Below, piece by piece: positions 1-8,278 of a DNA stretch of 53,992 nt; the stretch's first letter is position 1, and every line of letters begins with the position of its first letter. The notes under the pieces are model-generated. The model worked only from the letters and a program-made list of their open reading frames with translations, was not told the DNA's origin and made no database searches. Source of the stretch: Thermoplasmatota archaeon (GTDB lineage: Archaea > Thermoplasmatota > Penumbrarchaeia > Penumbrarchaeales > Penumbrarchaeaceae); the NCBI GenBank assembly GCA_029762535.1, contig JARVGK010000021.1, forward strand, positions 1 to 53,992, read 5' to 3'. The position numbers and the translations under genes are program-made.

Positions 1-191
1 TTTATTCCGTTGCACGACACCTACTGAAGAAGAATAAGATGGACATAAGCGTTCTTGATTCTTTGGATGAACTTGGTGAGATCAAACAGTATGTGAAGTC
101 CTATTCAAAGAAAAGAGATGATGAGGTTTGTTTGACAGAGGTATCCGATCATCAGTCAGCTCTTCTATCAGCATTTTGCTATCTTGTTTGA
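1..191 (+). CDS. C-terminal fragment of an unrecognised protein
   Basis: A reading frame is open from base 3 to a TGA at 189-191 and enters from the left edge, so only the last 62 residues are visible. The end reads like a folded enzyme tail: an acidic helix followed by SDHQSALLSAFCYLV. A D/H-x-x-A-x-x-x-A-x-C tail of this kind occurs in some RNase H-fold nucleases (DUF429 type), but the fragment is too short to assign. It is followed by about 200 bases without a gene. Its direction is opposite to the large gene that follows, so the two are convergent. Confidence 0.55.
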   Translation, partial: YSVARHLLKKNKMDISVLDSLDELGEIKQYVKSYSKKRDDEVCLTEVSDHQSALLSAFCYLV

Positions 192-297
192 AAAAGTAAA
201 ACCGTGAAAAGTGGGTTTTGGGTAGCACATTTTATCGTTTTCTAACTTAAACCCCGATTTTCCCTTTAAATAGTCTTAAACTCAGGTTCAAGCTCCA

Positions 298-315
298 TGG
301 ATCGGGATTGAAGAT
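298..315. repeat. Short element shared with 5969-5987, copy 1
   Basis: The 18 bases TGGATCGGGATTGAAGAT recur with one extra A at 5969-5987. Each copy lies about 70-100 bases beyond the stop codon of a minus-strand gene (stops at 400 and 6055). This could be a shared 3' processing or termination element, or chance; only two copies were seen. Confidence 0.35.
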
Positions 316-399
316 CGAAAGATTAGGAAAATCTCCGATGAGATTTTTCAAGAATGCCATCAGGCATTTTTCAACTGTCCGGCCTGGACCTATCATCTT

Positions 400-3300
400 T
401 CATTCTTCATCTGGATCTATCATCCTTCTCCTTATCCTTGCCAATAATAGAACGAGGATCGATATTGAGATCAATGCGATAAAGGCGGTTAACGGGATCC
501 ACTTGGGATCGCTTTTTTGCGGGATCCCATTCGTTTCTTGGGGATCTTCATCAGGAGCGTCCTTGGACACTATAACGATGTGAATCCATGAGGACGCCAT
601 TTCACCTTCCGAATCGGTTACTGTCAAGGTAACGTTATGGGATCCTGATCCCAAGGACAGATCGATCCAACTACCAGAACCGATGTGACCGGATATGTTG
701 GAATGCCATGTGAAGTTCAGGATATCGCCGTATTCCAGGTCCGGATCGTAAGCGGATCCGAACGCCGGTTGTGATCCGTTTTCGTAATATGTCCTATCCT
801 CGATAGATATCGTGACATCCCCCGGAGGATCGTTCACAGGCCTTACACGAACTTTCATTTCATGTGATGCTTGCCCATACCGATCCTCTGCAATAACGGC
901 GACCCTTTCGATCCCTGACCAATCGGACCTGGGTCTGATCTGGATCATTGTGGCTGTGGATCGAATGATGGTGATGTTCTCACCGGAAACGAGGGTATAG
1001 TGCAATCGGTCTCCATCCGGATCGGAGAACCAATCCCCGATATCGATCCAGATAAATGTGTCCTCATCCATCTCGATCAGGTCGGGAGGGTCCATTACAT
1101 ATGGCGGATTGTTGGTCCCGATAACGGTCATGGTGAAGTTGCTGAAATCCGATCCTCCCCGGCCATCCGATACGCTTATGTTCACCCAATGGGTCCCGAT
1201 ATCCTCATGACCCGGAGTCCCATACAATCTCCCTGAACCGGTTTCGATACTCAGGAAAGAACAGTTCGATGCCAGGTTCCAGGAAAGGTCGTCCATGGTC
1301 GGATCGATATCCACAGCCTCATATCGGACCTCGTAGTAGCGGTCCTCGAACCCCACTTCGACATCATCGGTGATGATCGTTGGGGGATCGTTCACGTTCA
1401 GGACATGGACCATGAACGACATCTCGTCGTGACCGCCGTGCCCATCGCGGACCGAGACGTTCACGGCCCAGGATCCTACATCGTCGTTCGAGGGGGTCCC
1501 GTTCACTGCCGGGATGCCCGGAATAACATGGATCCAGTCGGCGTCCGAATCGATGCTCCAAACAAGTTCATCCCCGTTGGGATCCGAGGCTTCGAACTCG
1601 ATCGAGAGGTATGTATCCTCGTCGATCTGGACATCATCGACCTTATCGATCCTCGGGAACTCGTTGGCTGTGAAAAACCCCTCCCCATCCGTCACTATGC
1701 ATCGGACCTCGTCTCCCTCGATCGAGAGGACCTCGTGCTTCGTTTCGTGGTATTGCACAACCTGCTGCTGTGATAGGGCGCGGCCCGAGACGAACAGGTC
1801 GTCGATGTATCCGTTGAAAGTCGAGGCCCTGTCCTTTTTATCGAGGGCTCCTATCGCGTAGTTGCCAAATCTCGGGAAATCGGATATATTGATCCGTATC
1901 ACTGTCTCGGCGATCCCGTTGACGTAGAGGGTGAGGTCGGGGCGATCGTATACGACACCCAAAGTAGACCATTCTCCATCAAGGATATCCGATGTGGCCG
2001 AGATCATCTCCTCTGCGATGTAACTCCAATGGGTCCAATGGTCCAGGCCCGAATCGAAACCACCGTTCAGGACAAGCTCATTCGATCCGTCCCAAAGGGA
2101 TACGTTGTCGTAGAGGATCGGACCGCCGTCCCCTGCCGGAGCATGGCCGTACAGTATCACTGCCCACTCGCATCCCGCTGAGGATGCGCCGTTGTCCATG
2201 GTCATCGGGAGGGTCAATCCCATATTGATCGGGGTCCACTCGCCGTTACCGTATTTCAGAGGTGGGACGAAGGACTTGCCTACTTTTTTGCCCTGGGCAT
2301 CCAACCAGTCCTGCGTGAATAGGTTGATGTAGGCCTGATGGGAAGGACCAGACTTGAACATGGCCGATAGATCATATTCGTTTCCCGGAATGAGTCTTCC
2401 GATCCTCTGATAGGTTGCCTGCCAATCCGCATCGTTGCTCTGCATCCTGAGGCAGTCTCCCCAATATCCCCCTTCCACGACCTCCTCTGTTCCATAAACT
2501 AGGTCCCCATCCCTCACATAAGCGGTGAACTTCGAGTCCTCTATACCCATGTAGAAGTTATCGGCCCCGTTCAAAGAGAACAATACCTGTTTCCCGGTAG
2601 AGGTATCATTGCGTTTGATCACGGCGAAGCATGAGAGATCCCTGTTCGTGTAATCGAGGGAGGGATCGCAGGGGGAGAATAGCTTCCTTCCATCCCTGAA
2701 CTCGAACACTTTCCTTCCGTCGAGCCTCTTCGGCTCGGGAGGGGTATATTCCGGATAATACGCGATATCCTGACTAGGGCTCATGCGATGGTCCGAGTCG
2801 TCCTTGGCCATACGACCGTCGAAGGTAAGATGCAGGTCGTAAAGCGGATCGCCATCCACGATCCACTGGGCGACCGAAAGGTCGGTATTGCATGTGAAGA
2901 GGTCCCCCTCCCTCTCGAGGTTGGCGCCTTCCTTGACCGGAGCACAGTCCGCAGGGGAAGTGTAGATGTCCTCGCAGATGTCCCTGACCCCGTCCCCCGA
3001 TGTGATCCCGCGTCCCAAAGCATACTCCTTGCTCCGATACTCGCTCGCATCGAAGTATCGGGTGGTCAGGAACCTCTTGTCAAGTGCATAACCCTCGTAT
3101 CCGAAGGCGGGCAACCTGTATTCTCCAAGGTATTTCAACTGGAGGTCCCTCTGTTCTCCTATAGGTATGGCGAGGTCCTGGCTTTCCTCCTTGGAGAGAG
3201 AATAGTCCACCGGCCTCAACTCCGAAAGGAGAGTGGACGCCGTATTGCTCACGTTCATCCCGCAGTAGTTAAGCCGGAAGGTCTCCTCATCGACCTTCTT

Positions 3301-5757
3301 CACACCTTCGCCCACCCAGAGCCGATCCGCATAGGCCTCGTAGAACGGCACCCGGAAATGATCGGAACGACGTATGACCGTATCCGTCCAGGAATTATGC
3401 TGCAAATAGAACCTGTCCCCGAGGATGTCCCGGGTCCTCCTCACGAGCTCGATGTTCCTCAACGGGTCTGAGCTGAAGTATCCATCATAATACACTCCGT
3501 CGAGACCGAACTCCTCGAGGTTCCTTTCAAGATCGTTCAAGAAAACATCCACGTCCGAAGTGTAATAGAAACGGGGGGTCATGTAAACTATGACCTTGCA
3601 TCCCTGTCGATGTGCCTCTTCCACGAGCCGCTCCATCGAACGCTTCTGAGCCACATCGTAAGGACCTGCCAGATCGATAGGGGCGAAGGGTACGGCCTTT
3701 GCCCCGGGATGGTCCGGTGAGACCGGCAGGTGGTCCTGGTCGAGATAATAGTATTCGGGCGGATCGCGATCGTTCGTCGAGGCCGCATAACCGTTCAGCC
3801 AGAGGAGTATTATATTGTTCCTCTCCTTGAACTTCTGGACATAATACGAATGATCGGCCTCCGGATAGAGGTTCAGGTCGATCCCGGCCGTGGCGACCTT
3901 CTCCTTGTGCAATTTCGATCCGTTGAAATCCTTCGGAGGGAAAACAGATGTCAGGAAGCCCCCGCCCCGTTCGAATGAATAAGATATCCTCCACAGATCC
4001 CGGGAGAAATTCGACAGGACCTCCCAATTCTTGAGGCCCTCTTCCTCGAATTGCTGGTCATGATAGATGTAATCGCAGGTGGATTGGTATTCGTATGGCA
4101 TCGATCTCAGGACGTTCTCGGGATGGATCGGTGCGAATAGCATTCCTTTGGAATGATCAGTCGAGAATATCACGCCGGCCTCAAAGCTGTAATATTTCGG
4201 TCTCGGCCCCTCGACCGTCAACTCCATGTCCGTCCTGGCCTTGAATATCGCGCTCGAGTCCGCCCCTATGCTGATCGTTATCATCCCGTTCTCAAGAACG
4301 ACGATGCCGGGCTCGAGAGTTGCCTCGAGCCCGCTCAATACCCCGGATGGGAAGATCATTCTTCCTACCTCCGCTCCGTCCTTCCTGAGTGAGATTTGGT
4401 CCGATCCGAACGTATAGGTCGCGGCATTGGTCCTGACGAAAAGGGGATCCGGGGAGAACTCCTCGATCCTCATGCCCTGGTATTCGCTGTTGATGGGAAT
4501 ATGGAGATACCTGTCGTCGATGAAGGACCATACCTCCTCCAGTCGAATTCCGTCGATCAGCAGGGAGCCATCAAAACCTTCCAATTTCATTGTGATCGTT
4601 ATCGCATACGATAATTTGGTCGTTTGAATAAAACAACCCTCATCGAACCAGTCGACGTCGGAGTTAGAGATGTATGGATGGTCGATCGAAGAAGGGTTCA
4701 ACATGGAAACATCCCCGCCTTCAGAGTCCTTGAATGAGAGAGAGTAAAGTCCGCTCCATATACCCCGCGTGTACATGACCGTCGTATGGATATCCTCCCG
4801 GATCGCGGTCATGCTTTCGGGGTAATCAAGGTCCAGGTAGTTGTAGGCGGTCCTGTTCTCGATCCTTAGCCTGGCAGAAAGCCGATACTTGGTCTCGGGC
4901 TTGACGGGCAAGGTGCAGGAAAGGATGTTCCTCACGGTCCTGTTGCCCGTGATGACCAGCGCGTTCTCGCCGGAGATACCGACTCCCGACCGTCTATTGA
5001 TCATATCAGGATCTCGAGGGGCCAGAGGGTAACCGTCGGTGTACTTCTCGCATTGGATCCTCCAATCCAATCGTTCCTCTATCCCCGTGTAATTCGAAGG
5101 TAATGTCGAATGATCGAACTCGATCAGTTCCACATCGTCGTATGATACCGGGGAGGGATCGTCGACGGGGTGATGGCTGTAGAGTATTACAGACCACCTG
5201 TCATCACCAGTGGAGTTCCCGGTATCGTCCACAAGGGGGATCCTCGCCCATCTATCTATTCGGGACCATCCCCCGCTACCCTGCAATGTCGTGGTGAAGG
5301 ACTTCCCCTTCCTTCCATCAGCCCCGTTCCAATCACGGTCGTGGAGATTGATGTAGCCGTAATGTGTCTGCGTGGTCTTGAAAAGGGCGGAGAATCGATA
5401 AACGCCGCCGGGTCGTAGCGGTCCCACGATCTGGGAGCATGCTTGCCATGTGCCGTTCCCATGATCCATCAAGAGGTGATCTTCCGAAGGCCCCCCTCTC
5501 TCGATGGAGAAATATCCATCGGACCCGGACGGATAGACCCCCAGAGTCCAGTTTTCGGTCCCGTCCTCGAAACCGGGATTGGCGACGAGGTTCAAAGGAC
5601 CATCCTTCCATGTAAAGGCCGTACAAAAAGATCGGGATCCGAATATGGAAAAGGGATCATTCCAGCCGCTGTTCATAATGAAGATCGAGCATATGGACAA
5701 TACGGCCGCCCTATCAATTAACGTACCTACTCTGGATCCCCCGGAGATCGTTACCAC
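400..5757 (-). CDS. Giant membrane-anchored surface protein with glycosidase-like TIM barrel, CBM, LamG and cadherin-like domains
   Basis: 1785 residues, GTG start. The sequence shows a hydrophobic N-terminal segment (about residues 14-30, likely an export signal), a CBM4/9-like carbohydrate-binding domain (about 57-215), a long beta-rich region, and a TIM-barrel-like region (about 600-900) in which GCKVIVYMTPRFYY and FGLDGVYYDGYF resemble the strand ends of glycoside hydrolase barrels. A LamG-like domain (about 1010-1340) follows, interrupted by a second CBM-like segment (about 1090-1250). Next come about four cadherin/dystroglycan-type repeats (from about 1365; motifs DEDTY, SDPNGDEL, NVNDPP) and one C-terminal transmembrane helix (about 1753-1775) with a short basic tail. 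The likely role is binding and perhaps cleaving extracellular glycan at the cell surface. The hydrolase family and catalytic residues are inferred, not proven. The start is uncertain: a TTG just before SICSIF is an alternative. Confidence 0.8.
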   Translation of the reverse strand: MVTISGGSRVGTLIDRAAVLSICSIFIMNSGWNDPFSIFGSRSFCTAFTWKDGPLNLVANPGFEDGTENWTLGVYPSGSDGYFSIERGGPSEDHLLMDHGNGTWQACSQIVGPLRPGGVYRFSALFKTTQTHYGYINLHDRDWNGADGRKGKSFTTTLQGSGGWSRIDRWARIPLVDDTGNSTGDDRWSVILYSHHPVDDPSPVSYDDVELIEFDHSTLPSNYTGIEERLDWRIQCEKYTDGYPLAPRDPDMINRRSGVGISGENALVITGNRTVRNILSCTLPVKPETKYRLSARLRIENRTAYNYLDLDYPESMTAIREDIHTTVMYTRGIWSGLYSLSFKDSEGGDVSMLNPSSIDHPYISNSDVDWFDEGCFIQTTKLSYAITITMKLEGFDGSLLIDGIRLEEVWSFIDDRYLHIPINSEYQGMRIEEFSPDPLFVRTNAATYTFGSDQISLRKDGAEVGRMIFPSGVLSGLEATLEPGIVVLENGMITISIGADSSAIFKARTDMELTVEGPRPKYYSFEAGVIFSTDHSKGMLFAPIHPENVLRSMPYEYQSTCDYIYHDQQFEEEGLKNWEVLSNFSRDLWRISYSFERGGGFLTSVFPPKDFNGSKLHKEKVATAGIDLNLYPEADHSYYVQKFKERNNIILLWLNGYAASTNDRDPPEYYYLDQDHLPVSPDHPGAKAVPFAPIDLAGPYDVAQKRSMERLVEEAHRQGCKVIVYMTPRFYYTSDVDVFLNDLERNLEEFGLDGVYYDGYFSSDPLRNIELVRRTRDILGDRFYLQHNSWTDTVIRRSDHFRVPFYEAYADRLWVGEGVKKVDEETFRLNYCGMNVSNTASTLLSELRPVDYSLSKEESQDLAIPIGEQRDLQLKYLGEYRLPAFGYEGYALDKRFLTTRYFDASEYRSKEYALGRGITSGDGVRDICEDIYTSPADCAPVKEGANLEREGDLFTCNTDLSVAQWIVDGDPLYDLHLTFDGRMAKDDSDHRMSPSQDIAYYPEYTPPEPKRLDGRKVFEFRDGRKLFSPCDPSLDYTNRDLSCFAVIKRNDTSTGKQVLFSLNGADNFYMGIEDSKFTAYVRDGDLVYGTEEVVEGGYWGDCLRMQSNDADWQATYQRIGRLIPGNEYDLSAMFKSGPSHQAYINLFTQDWLDAQGKKVGKSFVPPLKYGNGEWTPINMGLTLPMTMDNGASSAGCEWAVILYGHAPAGDGGPILYDNVSLWDGSNELVLNGGFDSGLDHWTHWSYIAEEMISATSDILDGEWSTLGVVYDRPDLTLYVNGIAETVIRINISDFPRFGNYAIGALDKKDRASTFNGYIDDLFVSGRALSQQQVVQYHETKHEVLSIEGDEVRCIVTDGEGFFTANEFPRIDKVDDVQIDEDTYLSIEFEASDPNGDELVWSIDSDADWIHVIPGIPAVNGTPSNDDVGSWAVNVSVRDGHGGHDEMSFMVHVLNVNDPPTIITDDVEVGFEDRYYEVRYEAVDIDPTMDDLSWNLASNCSFLSIETGSGRLYGTPGHEDIGTHWVNISVSDGRGGSDFSNFTMTVIGTNNPPYVMDPPDLIEMDEDTFIWIDIGDWFSDPDGDRLHYTLVSGENITIIRSTATMIQIRPRSDWSGIERVAVIAEDRYGQASHEMKVRVRPVNDPPGDVTISIEDRTYYENGSQPAFGSAYDPDLEYGDILNFTWHSNISGHIGSGSWIDLSLGSGSHNVTLTVTDSEGEMASSWIHIVIVSKDAPDEDPQETNGIPQKSDPKWIPLTAFIALISISILVLLLARIRRRMIDPDEE

Positions 5758-5776
5758 CTTGTCGCCGACTTGATCG

Positions 5777-5789
5777 ATGTTTGAAACAT
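5777..5789. promoter_or_regulatory. 13-bp palindrome upstream of the giant surface gene (operator candidate)
   Basis: ATGTTTGAAACAT is a perfect 6-1-6 inverted repeat about 20 bases upstream of the GTG start at 5757. An AT-rich TATA-like stretch (5791-5797) lies next to it on the far side. The position between TATA and start would suit a repressor. No regulator is identified. Confidence 0.4.
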
Positions 5790-5887
5790 GTAATTATCAA
5801 CCAATCCAAATACCTTTTCATGACCATTCCATTGATGTGAACGGACCGAAAGGGTGGATATGATGTTATTATCGATCCGATAGGAAA

Positions 5888-5901
5888 GGGAAAAAAAACC
5901 C
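5888..5901 (-). terminator. T8 tract, possible terminator of the acyl-CoA synthetase gene
   Basis: GGG-A8-CCC on the plus strand reads as a run of eight T on the minus strand, about 155 bases past the stop at 6055. Archaeal termination commonly uses T-rich tracts. The 5758-6054 stretch otherwise holds only the operator-like palindrome, the inverted repeat at 6005 and the short repeat at 5969; no gene is evident. Confidence 0.35.
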
Positions 5902-5968
5902 GACCATAATTTTCATACTATGTCGTGAGCTTGTATATCATGAGGGTTTTTTATCATTCATTTTCTCG

Positions 5969-5987
5969 TGGATCGGGAATTGAAGAT
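5969..5987. repeat. Short element shared with 298-315, copy 2
   Basis: TGGATCGGGAATTGAAGAT differs from copy 1 by a single inserted A. It lies about 70 bases past the stop of the minus-strand acyl-CoA synthetase gene. Confidence 0.35.
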
Positions 5988-6004
5988 ACTTGGGATCCGA
6001 CAAC

Positions 6005-6024
6005 GGAAAACCTGCAGATTTTCC
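6005..6024 (-). terminator. 20-bp near-palindrome just past the acyl-CoA synthetase stop
   Basis: Arms GGAAAA and TTTTCC flank CCTGCAGA. The whole 20-mer is palindromic except for one mismatched pair. It begins about 30 bases past the stop codon, a usual place for a 3' hairpin or processing site. It may equally be a protein-binding site. Confidence 0.35.
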
Positions 6025-6054
6025 CCCGCTTCGGAGGTCATTGAACTCTCCTTC

Positions 6055-7845
6055 TCAGATCGATGGGATCGGATCCTCATCCTCGTACATCTTTTCGATC
6101 AGATCCCCGTATCTATCCATGATCACCTTTCGCCTGTTCTTCAACGTCGGGGTGATCTCACCTGAGGCCTGGGAGAATTCCTTAGAAAGGAGGGTGAACT
6201 TCTTAATCTGCTCGAAGCTGGCCAGTTCCTTCTGAACGCTTGCGATCCTCTCGTCATAGAGAGCGATGATCTCCCGCCTCTTGATCAATTCCTCCCTCGA
6301 CGTGTATGGAATTTTCCTCTCCTTCGCGTATTCCTCGAGGGCCTCGAAATAGGGCACCACCAGAGCCGAGAGGTAGCTCCTGTCGTTCCCGATGGCGATC
6401 ACCTGCTCGATGTAATGGTCCTTTCCCAAGGTCAATTCCACCCTCTGTCTGGCTATGTTCTTCCCGGTGGAGGTGATTATGAGGTCCTTGATCCTGTCGG
6501 TGATCTTCAGGAAACCATCGCTATCGAACTCCCCGACATCGCCTGTTCTGAACCAGCCGTCCACGAAAGATCCGCGGGTGAGCTCAGGTTTGTTGTGATA
6601 TCCGATCATCACGTTCGGTCCCTTTACCTGGATCTCACCGTTCTCTCCGAAGCGCACCTTCACCTTTGGAGCGGTCTTTCCGACCGTCCCGAACCTGATA
6701 TCCGTCGGCCTGTTGAACGATATCATGGGCGATGTCTCGGTAAGCCCGTATCCCTCGCAGATGAGAACACCCGCGGCCTGGAAGAACTCACCTATCTCCT
6801 TGATGAGAGGAGCACCCCCGGACGCCAGGAACTTCTTGTCCCCGCCTATGATGTTCCTGATCTTGGACAGCACCAACCTGTCTGCCAAACGGTATTTCAA
6901 GGAGACGAACGGGCCCGGGGTCTTACCTTCGGCCTTCAAGGTATTGTAGCTCTTTCCCGCTTTGAAAGACCAGGAGAACATCGCCCTTTTCAACGGGCTT
7001 GCCTTTCTAAGCCTTTCGTTCGCCGTCGAATGGATCTTCTCAAAGAGCCTTGGAACCGAGACCATGACGGTAGGTCTCACGTCGGAAAGGTATTCCATAA
7101 CGAGCTTTGTGTCCTCCATGTAGTGGTTCTGGGCGCCCGCATGGAAGATGAAATAGGTCCATGCCCTTTCGAAAACATGCGATAAGGGGAGGAAGCAAAG
7201 AGACCTGTCCTCGGGACCCACATCGAAGTATTCGTCCACGGAATCTATCTGGTGGAACAGATTGGAGTGGGTGAGAACGACCCCTTTGGGCTCTCCCGTG
7301 GTGCCCGAGGTGTATATGATCGTGGCGATATCGGATGAAGGGAACCCCGATAGGTCCTTTTCTATCGACCTCAACACTTGGGGCCTTGCTTCCTTCTCCC
7401 AGAGGGATCGAAAGAGTACCGTTCCCTCCTCATCGATATCCCTGAACGAGACCAACTTGATCCCCTTATCCTTTGCATAGGAGGATACTTTGTCATGATG
7501 CCCCCTCGAACCCACCATGACCATCTTGCTGTTCGAATCCTCGATTATATACCGGGCCTGGTCCGATGTGTTCGTCGCGTATATCGGAACGGAGACAGCA
7601 CCGATCGCGAGTATCGACAGGTCCGCGATGGACCATTCAGGCATGTTCGCAGAGAATATCGCCACCCGATCCCCTCTGGAGATCCCCAAATCCTTCAGGG
7701 ATGCGGCGGTCCTCAGGATCCGCTCCGAGAATTCGCCGTAGGTGATCGTTTTCCATGCCCCCGCCTCTTTAAAGAGCAGGGCCGGTCCATCCGGGATCTC
7801 CTTGCCTTTTCCAAGGACCATTCTGGCCAGATGACGGTCTTCCAA
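6055..7845 (-). CDS. Long-chain fatty acid/acyl-CoA synthetase, AMP-forming (FadD15-like)
   Basis: Activates a carboxylic acid to acyl-AMP and then acyl-CoA in the cytoplasm. The ANL-superfamily signature is clear: the P-loop-like motif TIIYTSGTTGEPKGVV, the adenylate-binding motif YGLTETSP, WFRTGDVGEFDSDGF, and the hinge motif DRIKDLIITSTGKNIA. Length (596 residues) and these motifs fit the FadD15/FAA1-like branch. The open frame extends upstream to 7968, but that part covers an AT-rich TATA-like region. TTG at 7845 has AGGAG eight bases upstream and is the best start; ATG at 7821 is an alternative. The gene is divergent from the small Lrp-domain gene. The acyl chain length used cannot be read from sequence. 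Confidence 0.9.
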   Translation of the reverse strand: MEDRHLARMVLGKGKEIPDGPALLFKEAGAWKTITYGEFSERILRTAASLKDLGISRGDRVAIFSANMPEWSIADLSILAIGAVSVPIYATNTSDQARYIIEDSNSKMVMVGSRGHHDKVSSYAKDKGIKLVSFRDIDEEGTVLFRSLWEKEARPQVLRSIEKDLSGFPSSDIATIIYTSGTTGEPKGVVLTHSNLFHQIDSVDEYFDVGPEDRSLCFLPLSHVFERAWTYFIFHAGAQNHYMEDTKLVMEYLSDVRPTVMVSVPRLFEKIHSTANERLRKASPLKRAMFSWSFKAGKSYNTLKAEGKTPGPFVSLKYRLADRLVLSKIRNIIGGDKKFLASGGAPLIKEIGEFFQAAGVLICEGYGLTETSPMISFNRPTDIRFGTVGKTAPKVKVRFGENGEIQVKGPNVMIGYHNKPELTRGSFVDGWFRTGDVGEFDSDGFLKITDRIKDLIITSTGKNIARQRVELTLGKDHYIEQVIAIGNDRSYLSALVVPYFEALEEYAKERKIPYTSREELIKRREIIALYDERIASVQKELASFEQIKKFTLLSKEFSQASGEITPTLKNRRKVIMDRYGDLIEKMYEDEDPIPSI

Positions 7846-7853
7846 AGAAGCAT

Positions 7854-7892
7854 CTCCTAGCGTGGCAACGACGATCGAATTATAATAATTAT
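7854..7892 (-). promoter_or_regulatory. TATA-like box and Shine-Dalgarno for the acyl-CoA synthetase gene
   Basis: On the minus strand ATAATTATTATA (7881-7892) is followed about 26 bases later by the expected transcription start near 7860, then AGGAG (7854-7858) and TTG at 7845. This spacing decides the TTG start over the longer frame. Confidence 0.5.
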
Positions 7893-8041
7893 CCCAGATC
7901 AAGAAAAAAGTGGAATGCATACCGTGAATATGCATTCTACACAAGGGATAAATACCACTTCTTGCCATTTATTATTCAGTGGGTCTTACCGATCTTTGGA
8001 CCATGGTCCAAGGTTCAATAGACCCAGGGGGATATAAGGTC

Positions 8042-8278
8042 ATGATAGTCGCATACATACTGGTGATCACCAACCCGACCATGGAGCACAGGGTCTATCG
8101 GGCCTTAAAGAAGCTCAAAGGGATCGATGAATCCTACGCCCTCCTCGGGGAATACGACATCATCCTCAAGGTCCATTCTAACAATTACAACGACCTTGCG
8201 AAGTTCGTCATAAAGAAGGTCCGCTCTATTCCAGGGGTCATCGACACGGAGACATTGGCCGGTGTGGACATCATGTGA
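8042..8278 (+). CDS. Stand-alone Lrp/AsnC ligand-binding (RAM) domain protein
   Basis: 78 residues matching the effector-binding RAM domain of Lrp/AsnC regulators, with no DNA-binding helix-turn-helix. Features are the hydrophobic strand VAYILVIT, EHRVYRALKKLKGIDE, the G-E-Y-D-I-I-L-K-V core, and a terminal VIDTETL strand. Such proteins oligomerise and bind amino acids or related ligands, sometimes modulating full-length Lrp partners. ATG at 8042 is preferred because it follows AAGGT; the frame is open upstream to 7979. It is transcribed divergently from the acyl-CoA synthetase. Its 3' end overlaps the convergent MATE gene by 8 bases. Confidence 0.85.
   Translation: MIVAYILVITNPTMEHRVYRALKKLKGIDESYALLGEYDIILKVHSNNYNDLAKFVIKKVRSIPGVIDTETLAGVDIM

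Noticed and set aside
2788..3471. 227-codon plus-strand frame inside the giant surface gene
   Set aside because: It is a complementary shadow of a GC-rich coding region, with no domain, promoter or ribosome-binding site.
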